From assembly GCF_016405985.1 (NCBI RefSeq), contig NZ_JAEFCF010000003.1, forward strand, positions 124,001-188,000: a DNA stretch of 64,000 nt, given 5' to 3'. The stretch's first letter is position 1; each line of letters opens with the position of its first letter. Of the stretch, positions 1 to 8,944 are shown piece by piece. The notes under the pieces were generated by a model. It searched no databases. It saw only the letters and a program-made list of their open reading frames with translations, and was not told where the DNA came from. The position numbers and the translations under genes are program-made. This DNA comes from Paracoccus sp. IB05. Lineage in GTDB: Bacteria > Pseudomonadota > Alphaproteobacteria > Rhodobacterales > Rhodobacteraceae.

Positions 1-90
1 GATGTCTCCCGCCGGCCCAGATCCCGTGTCGGCGCATATTTGCCACCTGGGATCGCTGCCGAGATTTATCCGGCGCCTCCTGAAAGACAA

Positions 91-107
91 GCCCCCTCTT
101 GGGGGGC
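91..107 (-). terminator. Hairpin downstream of tam
   Basis: GCCCCC and GGGGGGC arms flank a four-base loop 15 bases after the tam stop. On the minus strand the stem is followed by TTGTCTTTC, a weak T-rich tail. It would act as the terminator of the methyltransferase gene. The 5' end of the window (1-90) holds no gene that I can support. Confidence 0.45.
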
Positions 108-121
108 GGCAGGAACAGCGC

Positions 122-919
122 TCAGGCCCGGGTCGCGACAAAGAAGGCGCGCGGGAAGGGCAGGAGAACACGCCCGCCCCGGTCGGGATAGTAAGGCGCG
201 ATCCGCGCGCGGAATGCGTCGAGGAACTCCGCGCGTTCCGCTTCGGTCAAAGGCGCGAGCAAAGGCCGCAGCGCCGAGCCGAGGAGCCATTGCGTCACCG
301 CATCCGCGCCGGTCAGCTCCACCTGGTAGACCGTCCGCCAGATATCAAGCTGCCGGCAGTCCGCGCGCAAAAGCGCGTGCAGCTCCGCGGGGGTCAGAAG
401 CGGCACGCGCCGCGCCCGTGCCGCCGTCAGCCGCTCGGCCCAGCGGGGATCGGCCGAGATTTCGCGCATGGCGATATGGGTCGGCTCGTCAAGATTATCG
501 GGCATCTGCACCGCAAGCACGCCGCCCGGGCTCAGCTGCGCCAGAAGCCGGGGAAAGAGCTGCCGGTGATCCGGGATCCATTGCAGCGAGGCATTGGCAT
601 AGACCAGGTCCTGCGGCCGCGCCGCCGTCCAGGTCGCAATATCCGCTGCCTCGAAATCGCAATCCGGCAGTGCCTCGCGCGCCGTCCGCAGCATATCCGC
701 ATCTGTATCGGTCCCGGTGATCCGCGCCGCACCGAACCGCGCGCGCAAAAGCGCGGTGGAATTGCCCGGGCCAGAGCCAAGATCGGTTACCTCCCGCGCC
801 GTCTCCAGCGGGACCGCCGCCAGCAGATCGCGGGCCGGGCGCGTGCGCGCATCAAGGAATTTCGCATATTGGCCCGCAGACCATCCGCTTGCCGTCTGTT
901 CTGCCCCGGTCACTGCCAT
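122..919 (-). CDS. tam: Trans-aconitate 2-methyltransferase
   Basis: 265 residues, the usual length for Tam. This SAM-dependent enzyme methylates trans-aconitate, an inhibitory by-product of the TCA cycle, in the cytosol. The class I methyltransferase motif I, DLGSGPGN, lies at residues 46-53. Motif II-like acidic residues (GTDTDADML) follow around residue 69, and the segment NASLQWIPDH is characteristic of the Tam family. The ATG start gives a full Rossmann N-terminus. The gene stands alone, divergent from the binding-protein gene at 1206. Assignment to Tam rather than another small-molecule methyltransferase rests on overall sequence resemblance, not on a diagnostic active-site residue. Confidence 0.88.
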   Translation of the reverse strand: MAVTGAEQTASGWSAGQYAKFLDARTRPARDLLAAVPLETAREVTDLGSGPGNSTALLRARFGAARITGTDTDADMLRTAREALPDCDFEAADIATWTAARPQDLVYANASLQWIPDHRQLFPRLLAQLSPGGVLAVQMPDNLDEPTHIAMREISADPRWAERLTAARARRVPLLTPAELHALLRADCRQLDIWRTVYQVELTGADAVTQWLLGSALRPLLAPLTEAERAEFLDAFRARIAPYYPDRGGRVLLPFPRAFFVATRA

Positions 920-1205
920 TCTCGCACTCGTTTCTCTGCAGATCTGGCCCCCTGTCTTCGCCCGGGGCGCCTCTCACGCGTAAATCAGGCAGCCAGAATT
1001 CAGCCGCCCTCAGATCAGCCGCCCAAAAGTCAGCTGCGGGAATTCTTTCCCATATCCGGGACGGCGGAAAGCCGGTTTTGGGTGTCAAAGATGCTTGTGA
1101 GAGAATTTCACCTGTCATAGCCTCAGAGAGATCACCCGTGCCCGGATCTGCCCCAGGGGCCAGACCGACGGCACCTGCCTGATATCAACCGCCAGAGGAG
1201 TCACG
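920..1205. other. Divergent intergenic region with 15-bp imperfect repeats
   Basis: This holds the promoters of tam and of the binding-protein gene. Four imperfect 15-bp units run head to tail at 980-1039 and share a TCAG(C)CxGCC core. A purine-rich ribosome binding site, CCAGAGGAG, ends just before 1206. No gene is supported here. Confidence 0.4.
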
Positions 1206-2258
1206 ATGACCCGTTGCCTTTCTTACCTTGCCGGAGCCGCTTCGGCCATCGCGATTGCCACCGCAGCGCAGGCCGCAGACCCCGAGCTGACCGTTTTCGA
1301 CTGGGCTGGCTGGGAAATTGACGGCGCGCTCGCCCCCTATGTCGCAAAACACGGCCAGAAGCCGACCTATGCGTTCTACGCCGATGACGATGAGGCGTTC
1401 CAGAAGGTCTCTTCGGGGTTCAAGGCCGATGTTGTCCACCCCTGCCCCGGCGCCGTGCCGAATTACCGCGAAGCCGGGCTGATCGAGCCCTGGGATACCT
1501 CGAAAATCGAGGCTTTCGCCAATATCGACCCGGAATTGCTGGAATCGCATCACATCAAGGATGCTGAGGGCGTCTGGTTCATCCCCTATGATTTTGCCTA
1601 TACGGCCATCGCCTATAACAAAGACAAAGTCTCCGAGGACAAGGTCGCCTCGCTGAATGTTTTCCTCAACCCCGAGTTCAAGGGCAAGATCGCGATTTCG
1701 GACAATTCCGATGACGCCTGGGCGCTTGGTTTCCTCGCCACCGGCACCACCTCCTGGGATGGGGTGACCGATGAGCAGATCGAGAAAGCCGCCGCCTGGC
1801 TGCGCGAAGCCGCGCCGAATGTGCGCTCCTGGTGGTCGGATCCGTCGGAACTGGCGCAGCTGATGGCGAGCGGAGAGGTCGAGGTTGCCTGGTCCTGGAA
1901 TGACCCGGTTGCCATTTTGCAGGCCGATGGTTTCCCGGTGGGCTTCAACCGCGCGCCGGCCGAGGGTTCTACCACCTTCTTCTGCGGTTTCGTCAATATG
2001 AAGGACGGCCCCGGCAAGGAAGACAAAGTCTATGACTGGGTGAATTCGATGTTCGCGGTCGAAAGCCTGCCGTCGATCATCGAGGCGATCGGCTATGCCA
2101 ATACCAACAAAGCCGCGACCGATGCCATCGATCCCGAAAAGCTGAAATCCGCCTTCCTCGACCCGGTAGCGACCACGCTGTTCCGCCAGACGCCGATGGA
2201 CCCGGATCTGCGCGCGCGCCTGCTGGAAGAGTTCGAACTGATCAAGATGGGGCTCTGA
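1206..2258 (+). CDS. Polyamine-type ABC transporter substrate-binding protein (PotD/PotF family)
   Basis: 350 residues. The first 23 form a Sec signal peptide with an AQA cleavage site, so the protein acts in the periplasm. The mature protein follows the PotD/PotF pattern: TVFDWAGWE near the N-terminus, FIPYDFAYTAIAYN around residue 125, and SWWSDPSELAQLMASGEVEVAW in the second lobe. It should capture a polyamine or related cation and hand it to an inner-membrane permease. No permease or ATPase gene lies beside it: the neighbour upstream is tam on the other strand and a strong terminator follows. It is therefore an orphan binding protein whose partner must be elsewhere. The substrate is not certain. 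The AGAGGAG ribosome binding site supports the start. Confidence 0.87.
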   Translation: MTRCLSYLAGAASAIAIATAAQAADPELTVFDWAGWEIDGALAPYVAKHGQKPTYAFYADDDEAFQKVSSGFKADVVHPCPGAVPNYREAGLIEPWDTSKIEAFANIDPELLESHHIKDAEGVWFIPYDFAYTAIAYNKDKVSEDKVASLNVFLNPEFKGKIAISDNSDDAWALGFLATGTTSWDGVTDEQIEKAAAWLREAAPNVRSWWSDPSELAQLMASGEVEVAWSWNDPVAILQADGFPVGFNRAPAEGSTTFFCGFVNMKDGPGKEDKVYDWVNSMFAVESLPSIIEAIGYANTNKAATDAIDPEKLKSAFLDPVATTLFRQTPMDPDLRARLLEEFELIKMGL

Positions 2259-2280
2259 TCCCATACTGATCCGAAAAGCC

Positions 2281-2311
2281 CCCCCGGCGGAGCGCTCCGC
2301 CGGGGGTTTTT
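2281..2311 (+). terminator. Strong intrinsic terminator after the binding-protein gene
   Basis: A perfect 26-base palindrome (13-bp arms, CCCCCGGCGGAGC and its complement) is followed directly by TTTTT. It sits 22 bases after the stop codon of the binding-protein gene and makes that gene a single-gene transcription unit. Confidence 0.9.
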
Positions 2312-2793
2312 CCGGGAGTGCCGGGTGCAGGCCAGGGGCATCGCGACCACACCTCCTGCGGACCACCCCGCGCGCCTGCCGCACAGACCTGTGCCAGAGT
2401 TTGCGCGACCCGGGCCGCAAGATCCCTTTCCCAAAGGCTTCGCAAGGAAGTCCGGCCTGTTCCGCCCCTGCATTTCCACAAGGCCGCGAAAGGGCGCGGC
2501 AGCGGACGGCAGGCAGCTCCCCCTCAGAGCGGGCGGCGCGTGTATAATCGGTGCCAAGGGGCGGCCCCGCTCCGGCAGCACAGGCCCTGGGAAGCTCAGT
2601 CAGTTCCTTTGAACAATGCGGTGCAGAGGCGTGAAGCACGAGGGCAGTTCCGTCCAGGAGGGTGTCGGCGCGGCGTGATCGAAACATATAGATCATGCCC
2701 TTAAAGGGATCGGGTTCGGAGGCCCTTGCGATATCGCCGGCCCTGCCGGTTTTCCCGGACTGCGACCCTTGTGATGTCTGCCCCTCCCGGTCT
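2312..2793. other. Intergenic stretch without a recognisable gene
   Basis: Open frames exist here on both strands, but their translations are rich in Arg, Pro and Gly with no family signature. They look like chance frames of GC-rich DNA. No repeat or RNA was recognised. Confidence 0.35.
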
Positions 2794-2955
2794 ATGCTCC
2801 GGTCTATGGGGACGATCATCGTAAACATTGCCCTGGCCGCAGCAGGCATTGCCCTGATAATTGCCTGTATTGCCGTGCCCAACCTGATCGCTCTTTGGGC
2901 GGCGCTTTATGTGGCGCTTTGGGCTGTGACCTTCTGGATACGCAGGAAGAGATAG
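2794..2955 (+). CDS. Possible small two-helix membrane protein
   Basis: 53 codons from the ATG at 2794 (or 49 from the ATG at 2806). The translation is a plausible membrane peptide: TIIVNIALAAAGIALIIACI forms one hydrophobic helix, followed by LIALWAALYVALWAVTFWI as a second and a positively charged RRKR tail. The frame is open further upstream, but that part is not hydrophobic and has no family resemblance. No clear Shine-Dalgarno sequence precedes either ATG. The coherent two-helix hairpin argues for a real gene, while the lack of a known family keeps confidence low. It stands alone after the strong terminator at 2281. Confidence 0.4.
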   Translation: MLRSMGTIIVNIALAAAGIALIIACIAVPNLIALWAALYVALWAVTFWIRRKR

Positions 2956-3428
2956 CTCCAGCCACCGCAAGTCCTGCACCCTGCCCGCTCTGTTTGCCTG
3001 CGCCACGACCTGCCCTGCCTGCGCTTAGGGCCGGTTTGCCCGCGTCGGGAAAGTGCCACCTGGCAGGTGGTGCCGGCGACGCCGCTGCCCGGCGACAGCT
3101 GGTGAGGGAATTGCGCGGGGCAACGATGGCTTTCAGCAAAGCCCAGCATTGATCGAAGAAGATCACCTTGCCAGAACCCATCCATTCGCGCGCTTTGCAA
3201 GGGGACCGGGCAGCACTTCCTGCGGCTTCGGCTCATCCAGGATCGCATTCGCGGCTCCTCCCCAAGAAGGGGCCGCAGTTGCGCGGGCCGGTTTCGGGAT
3301 ACCGATCCCGCTGCGTCGCACGCGGCGGCTGCGCGCCGCCTGTCGCAGATTGCCCCCCAACAGGCCCTTCGCCCGTCCGGTCGCGGCGTGGCCAGCGCGA
3401 TCGGGCCGCCTGACAGGCCCGCTTGCAA
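2956..3428. other. Intergenic stretch without a recognisable gene
   Basis: Several overlapping open frames on both strands have compositions typical of non-coding GC-rich DNA. None shows a motif. The following 700 bases contain possible gene remnants, so this may be part of an eroded region. Confidence 0.3.
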
Positions 3429-3608
3429 TCAATCCAGCTCTCCCGGTCCCTTCTTCAGGTTCCCGATCAGATCCGGCCAGAATCCGGACCGGATTTCGTC
3501 ACGCAGGATTGTGAGCGGAGCCCGGATATGCCCCTGCTCCCGGAAGGTTTTAGCCTGTTCCGGCGTCAGGGCGATTTCCCTGACCGGGATGCCTGACTGC
3601 GCGCGCAT
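3429..3608 (-). CDS. Small 59-residue ORF, unknown, possibly a gene remnant
   Basis: A 59-codon minus-strand frame from the ATG at 3608 to a TGA at 3429-3431. Its composition is much more protein-like than its surroundings: it contains REIALTPEQAKTFREQGHI, then LRDEIRSGFWPDLIGNLKKG and a GELD end. An in-frame TGA lies immediately before the ATG and no strong ribosome binding site is visible. It may be an intact small gene or the last part of a broken longer one. I do not recognise the family. Confidence 0.3.
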   Translation of the reverse strand: MRAQSGIPVREIALTPEQAKTFREQGHIRAPLTILRDEIRSGFWPDLIGNLKKGPGELD

Positions 3609-4192
3609 TCATTTTACGGCCTTTCAGCTCTGGCCACCCGGAGACCGGGATTTCCGCAATACCAGCACACAGCCTGAAAGATGCCGGCGCGAAACCGGAG
3701 GCCCAATAGGGAGCCTGGACAATCGCTTTGCCAGGAACCCGATTACGCAGGCGGGCATCGAAAAAATCTGCCTCGGCAAGCGTCGCCGGTTGAGCGACTT
3801 CGCCTGAGCCGCTGACACGCAGCGGGCCAGAAGCTCATATTTTTACTCATTCTATTTTAGATCAAATAATTACGCATAAATCTCAGTGCTGAAGATCGCG
3901 GGTTGTGGCCCTTCGGCCTCTGCCGGTTTCCCAGAGCCGGACCAGGCAAGGCACGGGCTGCGAGGCAGCTGCGCCTGCACCACCCTGGTGCTGCTGTGCT
4001 TGTTCTATCATGCGTGGGTGGCGGCACACACGGTGCCGGTAAGAGACTTTGGCCGTTAACTCTGTCGGCGACACTGACTGTGGCTTTCAGATCAGCCCAC
4101 GCGGTCGAAGCAACTGGCCCGGATAAGTAAAGGCGCATCGGTTGCCCGATGCGCCTCTGGGTCTGCCACATAGACTCAGGCAGACCGCTGCC
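3609..4192. other. Gene-poor stretch, possibly eroded
   Basis: An AT-rich block at 3838-3880 interrupts otherwise GC-rich sequence. On the minus strand, 3883-4009 reads as a short basic peptide ending GRGRRATTRDLQH, the kind of tail seen on transposase fragments, but I could not match it to a family. No complete gene is supported between the small ORF at 3429 and the heat-shock gene. Confidence 0.3.
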
Positions 4193-4666
4193 TCAGTTCA
4201 CCTGTTCTGCCCTGGCCTCAAGCGCGGGGGCCTCTGCCCTGACTGGCCCGGCAATCTCGATCCGGCGCGGCTTCATTGCTTCGGGGATCTCGCGCGCGAG
4301 GTCGATATGCAGCATGCCAAGCTCATGCGTCGCGCCGGTGACGCGGACATGATCGGCCAGCGCGAAGCGGCGCTCAAAAGCGCGGGTCGCGATGCCACGA
4401 TGCAGGAAGCTGCGGGGGGCCTCATCGGCGGCCTTGCGGGCGGTCACAAACAGGCTGCCGTCGCGCACTTCGACCGTAAGATCCTCCGGGGCGAAACCGG
4501 CAACGGCGACCGAGATGCGGTAAGCATCTTCGGCGGTTTTTTCGATATTATAGGGCGGATAGCCCGGCTGAGCGACATCGGATGTCAGAACCCGGTCCAT
4601 CAGATCGGCCACACGGTCAAAGCCGACAGTGGCACGGTAAAGCGGTGCGAAATCATAGCTGCGCAT
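4193..4666 (-). CDS. Hsp20/alpha-crystallin small heat-shock protein
   Basis: 157 residues, close to the IbpA type. It is an ATP-independent cytosolic holdase that keeps unfolding proteins soluble for later refolding. The N-terminus (MRSYDFAPLYRATVGFD) and GYPPYNIEK introduce an alpha-crystallin domain spanning roughly residues 35-125. That domain contains ISVAVAGFAPEDLTVEV and ends with ELGMLHIDL, the position of the conserved G-L motif. An IxI-like RIEI lies in the C-terminal extension. I chose the ATG at 4666 over the one at 4672 because the GGAGG at 4674-4678 is then seven bases away instead of one. A TTGACG hexamer at 4788-4793 on the minus strand may be its -35 box. Confidence 0.93.
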   Translation of the reverse strand: MRSYDFAPLYRATVGFDRVADLMDRVLTSDVAQPGYPPYNIEKTAEDAYRISVAVAGFAPEDLTVEVRDGSLFVTARKAADEAPRSFLHRGIATRAFERRFALADHVRVTGATHELGMLHIDLAREIPEAMKPRRIEIAGPVRAEAPALEARAEQVN

Positions 4667-4868
4667 GATCATCCTCCTTGGGAAGCGATGCTCTTCGGAT
4701 CAAACCCTCCCCTCACGGGGCCGGGCATAGGCGCCGGACCCATCATGGCGTCCGGCATGATCCTGATCTGGGAAGCATGGCCCCCTGCGTCAAGGGGCGC
4801 GCTACAGCCGGGCAGAGGTCACATCCGCGTGAGCGCCTCGCTGTGCCGGGAAGGCGCCGCGAGACGCG

Positions 4869-5840
4869 TTACGGCCGGATGAATTTGGCGCCGCCCTGCC
4901 CCATGGTGGAAGCCTGGCCGCCACCGCTGGCCGGGTCCGCGGTTTCCGCTGCAGTTTCCGCCGCCGCCCCGCCACCGCGATTGGCGCCACCGCCTGAGAT
5001 CACCCGTACCCCCGCCGCCCCGCGCCCGGGCAAATCGAGCCCAAGTTCATCGCGCAGCCGTTGCAGCGGCGCGTCCACCGCCACGGCGAGCGCGACTTTC
5101 TCGCCGTTGTAATCCGCCTTGGCTGAGATCACCGCCACGACCTCGGGCCGCCCGTCGCGCAGCGCGAAAACCGGTGCACCGGAGGAGCCGAAATCGATGT
5201 CACAGGTCAGCACCAGCGCCGATGTCTCCAGCGCCAGCACCGCACAATCACGCTCGATCGAAGGCACTTCCGAGCGGTCCTTGGCATAGGAAACCACGCT
5301 GACGGCGGCGTCTCGCATCGGGCGGGGGCCAGTGGGAAAGGGCTCGATCTGCGGCAACATGATCGGTTTGTCGAGTTCCAGAAGCGCCAGATCCCAGACA
5401 ACCCGGCCCAGATTGTCACTGCCGGAATAGACGTAATCCGGATGGGCGACCGAACGGCGGACGCCGCGATAGGCCTCGGCCCGGCCATTGCGCCAGCCCG
5501 CCTGGAAGGTGATCATTTCATCCCTGAGCCGCGCGCCGGTATCCTTGTCAAAGAGGCAATGCGCCGCCGTCAGCACCAGTTGCCGCTCGATCAGCACCCC
5601 GGTGCAAAATCCGCGATCCCCCAGCACCAGCTTGCCCACCGGCTGCCAGCCCCGTGCTTCATCGGCGGTCTGCATCCCGATCACTGCCTTCGGATCTGCC
5701 GCAACCGGCGCCGGCAGCAGGACCGGCACCAATGCGGCCCCGGCCAAGGCGATGGCGGTCAGTGAAATTCGGGGCTGCGAGAGCGCCAGCCGGCCCGCAC
5801 CCACAGCCATTGCGACAAAGAATTTCGGCAAACTGATCAT
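4869..5840 (-). CDS. Secreted trypsin-like serine protease (S1 family)
   Basis: 323 residues. A long hydrophobic N-terminus (to about residue 48, ending in APVAAD) is a signal peptide or anchor, so the protease acts in the periplasm or outside. The chymotrypsin-fold catalytic triad is complete: His94 in LTAAHC, Asp150 in DLALLEL and Ser220 in GSSGAP. Two cysteines (200 and 213) could form the disulphide bracketing the S1 pocket. The C-terminal 40 residues are a Gly/Ala-rich low-complexity tail. The substrate cannot be read from sequence. It is divergent from the LysR gene at 6086, which could control it, but that is inference from position only. Confidence 0.88.
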   Translation of the reverse strand: MISLPKFFVAMAVGAGRLALSQPRISLTAIALAGAALVPVLLPAPVAADPKAVIGMQTADEARGWQPVGKLVLGDRGFCTGVLIERQLVLTAAHCLFDKDTGARLRDEMITFQAGWRNGRAEAYRGVRRSVAHPDYVYSGSDNLGRVVWDLALLELDKPIMLPQIEPFPTGPRPMRDAAVSVVSYAKDRSEVPSIERDCAVLALETSALVLTCDIDFGSSGAPVFALRDGRPEVVAVISAKADYNGEKVALAVAVDAPLQRLRDELGLDLPGRGAAGVRVISGGGANRGGGAAAETAAETADPASGGGQASTMGQGGAKFIRP

Positions 5841-6052
5841 CGCTGGTGCAATCGCCCTTTGTATCCATCCGGATCGGCGCGCGGCCGGAGGTGGCGCGCA
5901 TACTCACCCGGGCAAGCTCCCGCATCATTCTGGTGAATTTGCGGCAAAAGCAACCCAATCTCACGCCCCTCTTTGGCCCGGGGAAGATTTCCCTGCATCC
6001 TTGCATGTTTACCCCGGAGCCCCCTTGCCTCTTGCGCCAATCCGTAATCATC

Positions 6053-6068
6053 TGTGCGCTGACGCACA
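6053..6068. promoter_or_regulatory. Inverted repeat in front of the LysR gene
   Basis: TGTGCG and CGCACA arms flank CTGA, ending 17 bases before the regulator's ATG. The position between divergent genes and the symmetry suit an operator used for autoregulation by the LysR protein. Binding is inferred. Confidence 0.4.
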
Positions 6069-6085
6069 GCCAGCCGGGGAACTTC

Positions 6086-6973
6086 ATGGAAAACTGGGAC
6101 GAGATCCGCACCGCCTTTCAGGTCGCCCGCCTTGGCACCGTCTCGGGTGCGGCCGAAGTTCTGGGCGTGCATCATGCCACGGTGATCCGCCACATTGATG
6201 CGCTGGAAAAACGGCTCGGCACGCGGCTTTTTCAGCGCCATACCCGCGGCTATACGCCGACCGAGGCCGGGCGCGACCTGCTGACCGTCGCCCAGACCAC
6301 CGAAGAGCAATTTGCTCAGCTCGGCTCGCGCATCAAGGGCCATGGCGAGACGGTGCAGGGCGAGTTCATCATCACCTCGATCGCCGGGCTTTCGGGCCTG
6401 CTGGTCCCGGTTCTGGCCGATTTCCAGCGCCAGCATCCGGCGGTGATCGTGCGGCTTCTGACCGATATGCGCATCTTCCGGCTGGATTATGGCGAGGCGC
6501 ATGTGGCGATCCGCGCCGGCGCAGCCCCCGAAGAGCCCGACAATGTTGTCCAGCCGCTGATCCGGATCCGCTACGGGCTATACGCGTCGAAATCCTATGT
6601 CGAGGCCTGGGGCAAACCGGAATCGGAACATGATTTCGCCGGCCACCGCTTTGTCATCGCCGAAAGCGAGGGCAGCCGCGCCGCGTTTTTTCGCTGGCTG
6701 CGCGACAAGGTGTCGAACGAACAGCTCACCTTCCGCTCGACCGAACCGGCGGCCTGGGATGCGGCGCTGGAAGCTGGCATGGGCATCGGGTTCCTGCCCG
6801 CCTGGGAGGCCGCAACCCGCCCCGACCTCGTGGAAGTGCTGGCGCCCCGCCCGGAATGGGATTCGCCTTTGTGGATCGTCACCCATGTCGACCTGCACCG
6901 CACCCGCAAGGTCCAGGCCTTTGTCGGGCTTTTGAAGGAAAAGGCCCGCAACTGGCCGCAATGCGCCGGGTGA
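6086..6973 (+). CDS. LysR-family transcriptional regulator
   Basis: 295 residues, the standard LysR length. The N-terminal winged helix (residues 1-60) contains the family pattern FQVARLGTVSGAAEVLGVHHATVIRHIDALEKRLG, followed by LFQRHTRGYTPTEAG. The remainder is the two-lobe effector-binding domain. The open frame extends 80 codons upstream, but the ATG at 6086 starts the protein where LysR proteins normally begin and GGGGA lies before it. Neighbours are a divergent secreted protease and, downstream, an FAD monooxygenase; either could be its target. The effector is unknown. Confidence 0.9.
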   Translation: MENWDEIRTAFQVARLGTVSGAAEVLGVHHATVIRHIDALEKRLGTRLFQRHTRGYTPTEAGRDLLTVAQTTEEQFAQLGSRIKGHGETVQGEFIITSIAGLSGLLVPVLADFQRQHPAVIVRLLTDMRIFRLDYGEAHVAIRAGAAPEEPDNVVQPLIRIRYGLYASKSYVEAWGKPESEHDFAGHRFVIAESEGSRAAFFRWLRDKVSNEQLTFRSTEPAAWDAALEAGMGIGFLPAWEAATRPDLVEVLAPRPEWDSPLWIVTHVDLHRTRKVQAFVGLLKEKARNWPQCAG

Positions 6974-7203
6974 TCCGCCAGCTCTGATCCTTGCGGGCCA
7001 GGACACGCTTGCGTGTCGCAGGCCCGTGCGGCGGGGAGGCTCTGGAAACCCGGCCGCCCGCATGCGAAGATAGCCGCATGCGTTCAGCCAGCCAGGGCCG
7101 CCACAAACCGCGCGCCCCGCTTTCGCCAGAACGGCAGCGCCCGTCTGCCCCCGAAGGCAGAGCGGAGACGGCTCAGAGATGGGCCAGAGGCGGGGACAGG
7201 ACG

Positions 7204-8445
7204 ATGCCGGAACAGGATCAGGACTGCGTGATCGCAGGCGGCGGCCCGGCCGGCATGATGGCGGGGCTTTTGCTGGCCCGCGCCGGGCTGCGGGTGAGCG
7301 TTCTCGAGAAACACCCTGATTTCCGGCATGATTTTCGCGGCGACACCATCCATCCCTCAACCCTGCAAGTGATCGCCGATCTGGGCTGGCTCGAGGAATT
7401 TCTGGCCCTGCCGCATCAGAAAGCCCCCGCTCTCCATGCTGAGATCGGCGGGCGTCAGGTGACCATCGCCGATTTCCGCAACCTGAAGACAGATTGCCGT
7501 TACATCGCCTTCATGCCGCAATGGGATTTCCTGAATTTTCTCGCCGGAAAAGCCGCCGCCATGCCCGGATTCACCCTTAAGATGGGGCATTCGGTCACCG
7601 GTCTTTTGCGCGACGGCGATAAGCTCGGGGATAAGATCTGTGGCCTTGCCTGGCAGTCGGACAGCGGGGCGGGCGAGATCCGCGCGCCGCTTGTGATCGG
7701 CGCTGATGGCCGTCATTCGGTGATCCGCCGCGAGGCGGGGTTTACCGTCACCGATTTCGGCTCGCCGGTGGATGTGGTCTGGCTGCGGCTCTCGCGCCAG
7801 GCCGATGATCCCGCGCCCGCGATGAGCCATGCCGGCCCGGGCCAGGGCCTCGTGCTGATCGACCGTGGCGATTACTGGCAATGCGGCTATGTGATCCGCA
7901 AAGGCTCTTATGATGATCTGCAGGCCGCGGGCCTGCCGGCATTTCGTGCGGTATTGGCAGCACTTGCGCCGCTTCCACCCGGGCGGTTTGACGAGATCAC
8001 CTCCTGGGATCAGACCCATCTTCTCTCGATCCGGATGGACCGCCTGACGCGCTGGTGGGCGCCCGGCCTGCTTTGCATCGGCGATGCCGCCCATGCGATG
8101 TCGCCGGTCGGGGGCTTTGGTGTCAATCTCGCGATCCAGGACGCGGTGGCGGCGGCGAATATTCTGGCGCGCCCGCTGCGCGAGGGAAGGCTGAGCCCGC
8201 GCGACCTGGCCCGGGTCGAGGCGCGGCGCCTTTTCCCCACCCGCGCGACGCAAGGCCTGCAAAAAATGATGCGCCGCAAACGCCGCCCCGATGGCGAAGC
8301 CGCCCCGCGCCCGCCGGGCTTTATCCGCATGATCGCGCGCTGGCCCGTTCTGTCGCGGCTGATGGGGCGGCTGATCGGTCAGGGGTTTCGCCCCGAGCGG
8401 ATCGCGCCCCTCCTCCTGAAGCCCGGTCTGCCCCATGACCTCTGA
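7204..8445 (+). CDS. FAD-dependent aromatic-ring-type monooxygenase
   Basis: 413 residues. A PHBH-fold flavoprotein that would use NAD(P)H and O2 to hydroxylate an organic substrate in the cytosol. The dinucleotide-binding motif AGGGPAGMMAG begins at about residue 10 and leads into the second strand ending VLEKHPDF. The FAD-ribityl motif GDAAHAMSPVGGFGVNLAIQDA is at about residue 291. A middle motif, VIGADGRHSVIR, completes the family pattern. The ATG at 7204 follows GGGGACAGG, which is why the longer upstream reading is not used. The stop overlaps the next gene by 11 bases, so the two are cotranscribed. The substrate is not predictable from the sequence. Confidence 0.88.
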   Translation: MPEQDQDCVIAGGGPAGMMAGLLLARAGLRVSVLEKHPDFRHDFRGDTIHPSTLQVIADLGWLEEFLALPHQKAPALHAEIGGRQVTIADFRNLKTDCRYIAFMPQWDFLNFLAGKAAAMPGFTLKMGHSVTGLLRDGDKLGDKICGLAWQSDSGAGEIRAPLVIGADGRHSVIRREAGFTVTDFGSPVDVVWLRLSRQADDPAPAMSHAGPGQGLVLIDRGDYWQCGYVIRKGSYDDLQAAGLPAFRAVLAALAPLPPGRFDEITSWDQTHLLSIRMDRLTRWWAPGLLCIGDAAHAMSPVGGFGVNLAIQDAVAAANILARPLREGRLSPRDLARVEARRLFPTRATQGLQKMMRRKRRPDGEAAPRPPGFIRMIARWPVLSRLMGRLIGQGFRPERIAPLLLKPGLPHDL

Positions 8446-8848
8446 ACGCCCCCCGACAGAACATGCGCGCGCGGCAACCGGAACCGCCGTCTCCCGCGCG
8501 CTTTTTCTCATCCTCGGGCTGTTTTTCACCGGGCTGGGCTTTGTCGGAGCCTTTCTGCCGGTGCTGCCGACAGTCCCCTTCCTGATCCTCGCCGCCGCCT
8601 GTTTCACCCGTTCCTCGCCCCGGCTGGAGCGCTGGCTGCTGGATCACCGGCATTTCGGCCCGCTTTTGCGCGACTGGCGCGACAAGGGCGCGATCCCGCG
8701 CCGCGCGAAATGGATGGCAGGCGGCGGTTGCGGCCTTGGATTCGTGCTGTTCCTCTGGGGCAGCACTCCCGGCTGGCCACTGACCCTTGCCGTCGCCGCG
8801 ATCATGGGATTCGGCGTGGTCTTTGTCTTCACCAGACCCGATGCCTGA
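8435..8848 (+). CDS. YbaN-type (DUF454) inner-membrane protein
   Basis: 137 residues. Two N-terminal hydrophobic helices carry the DUF454 signature LGLFFTGLGFVGAFLPVLPTVPFLILAAACF. A polar segment RSSPRLERWLLDHRHFGPLLRDWRDKGAIPRRAK follows, then two more membrane helices. The family's role is unknown in general. The start overlaps the end of the monooxygenase gene by 11 bases (translational coupling), and a MacAB-type system follows after 96 bases. A common role is possible but unproven. Confidence 0.85.
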   Translation: MTSERPPTEHARAATGTAVSRALFLILGLFFTGLGFVGAFLPVLPTVPFLILAAACFTRSSPRLERWLLDHRHFGPLLRDWRDKGAIPRRAKWMAGGGCGLGFVLFLWGSTPGWPLTLAVAAIMGFGVVFVFTRPDA

Positions 8849-8944
8849 ACGATAAATCCCGGGCCGGGTCGCGACGGAAGATTGCGGGCCGCGCGTATAA
8901 TCCGGCAACAGACGAGCAGCACAAGCAAGCCGGATCACAGCCAG

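Noticed and set aside
2-1120. 372-codon plus-strand open frame at the window start
   Set aside because: Antisense to tam; composition is not protein-like.
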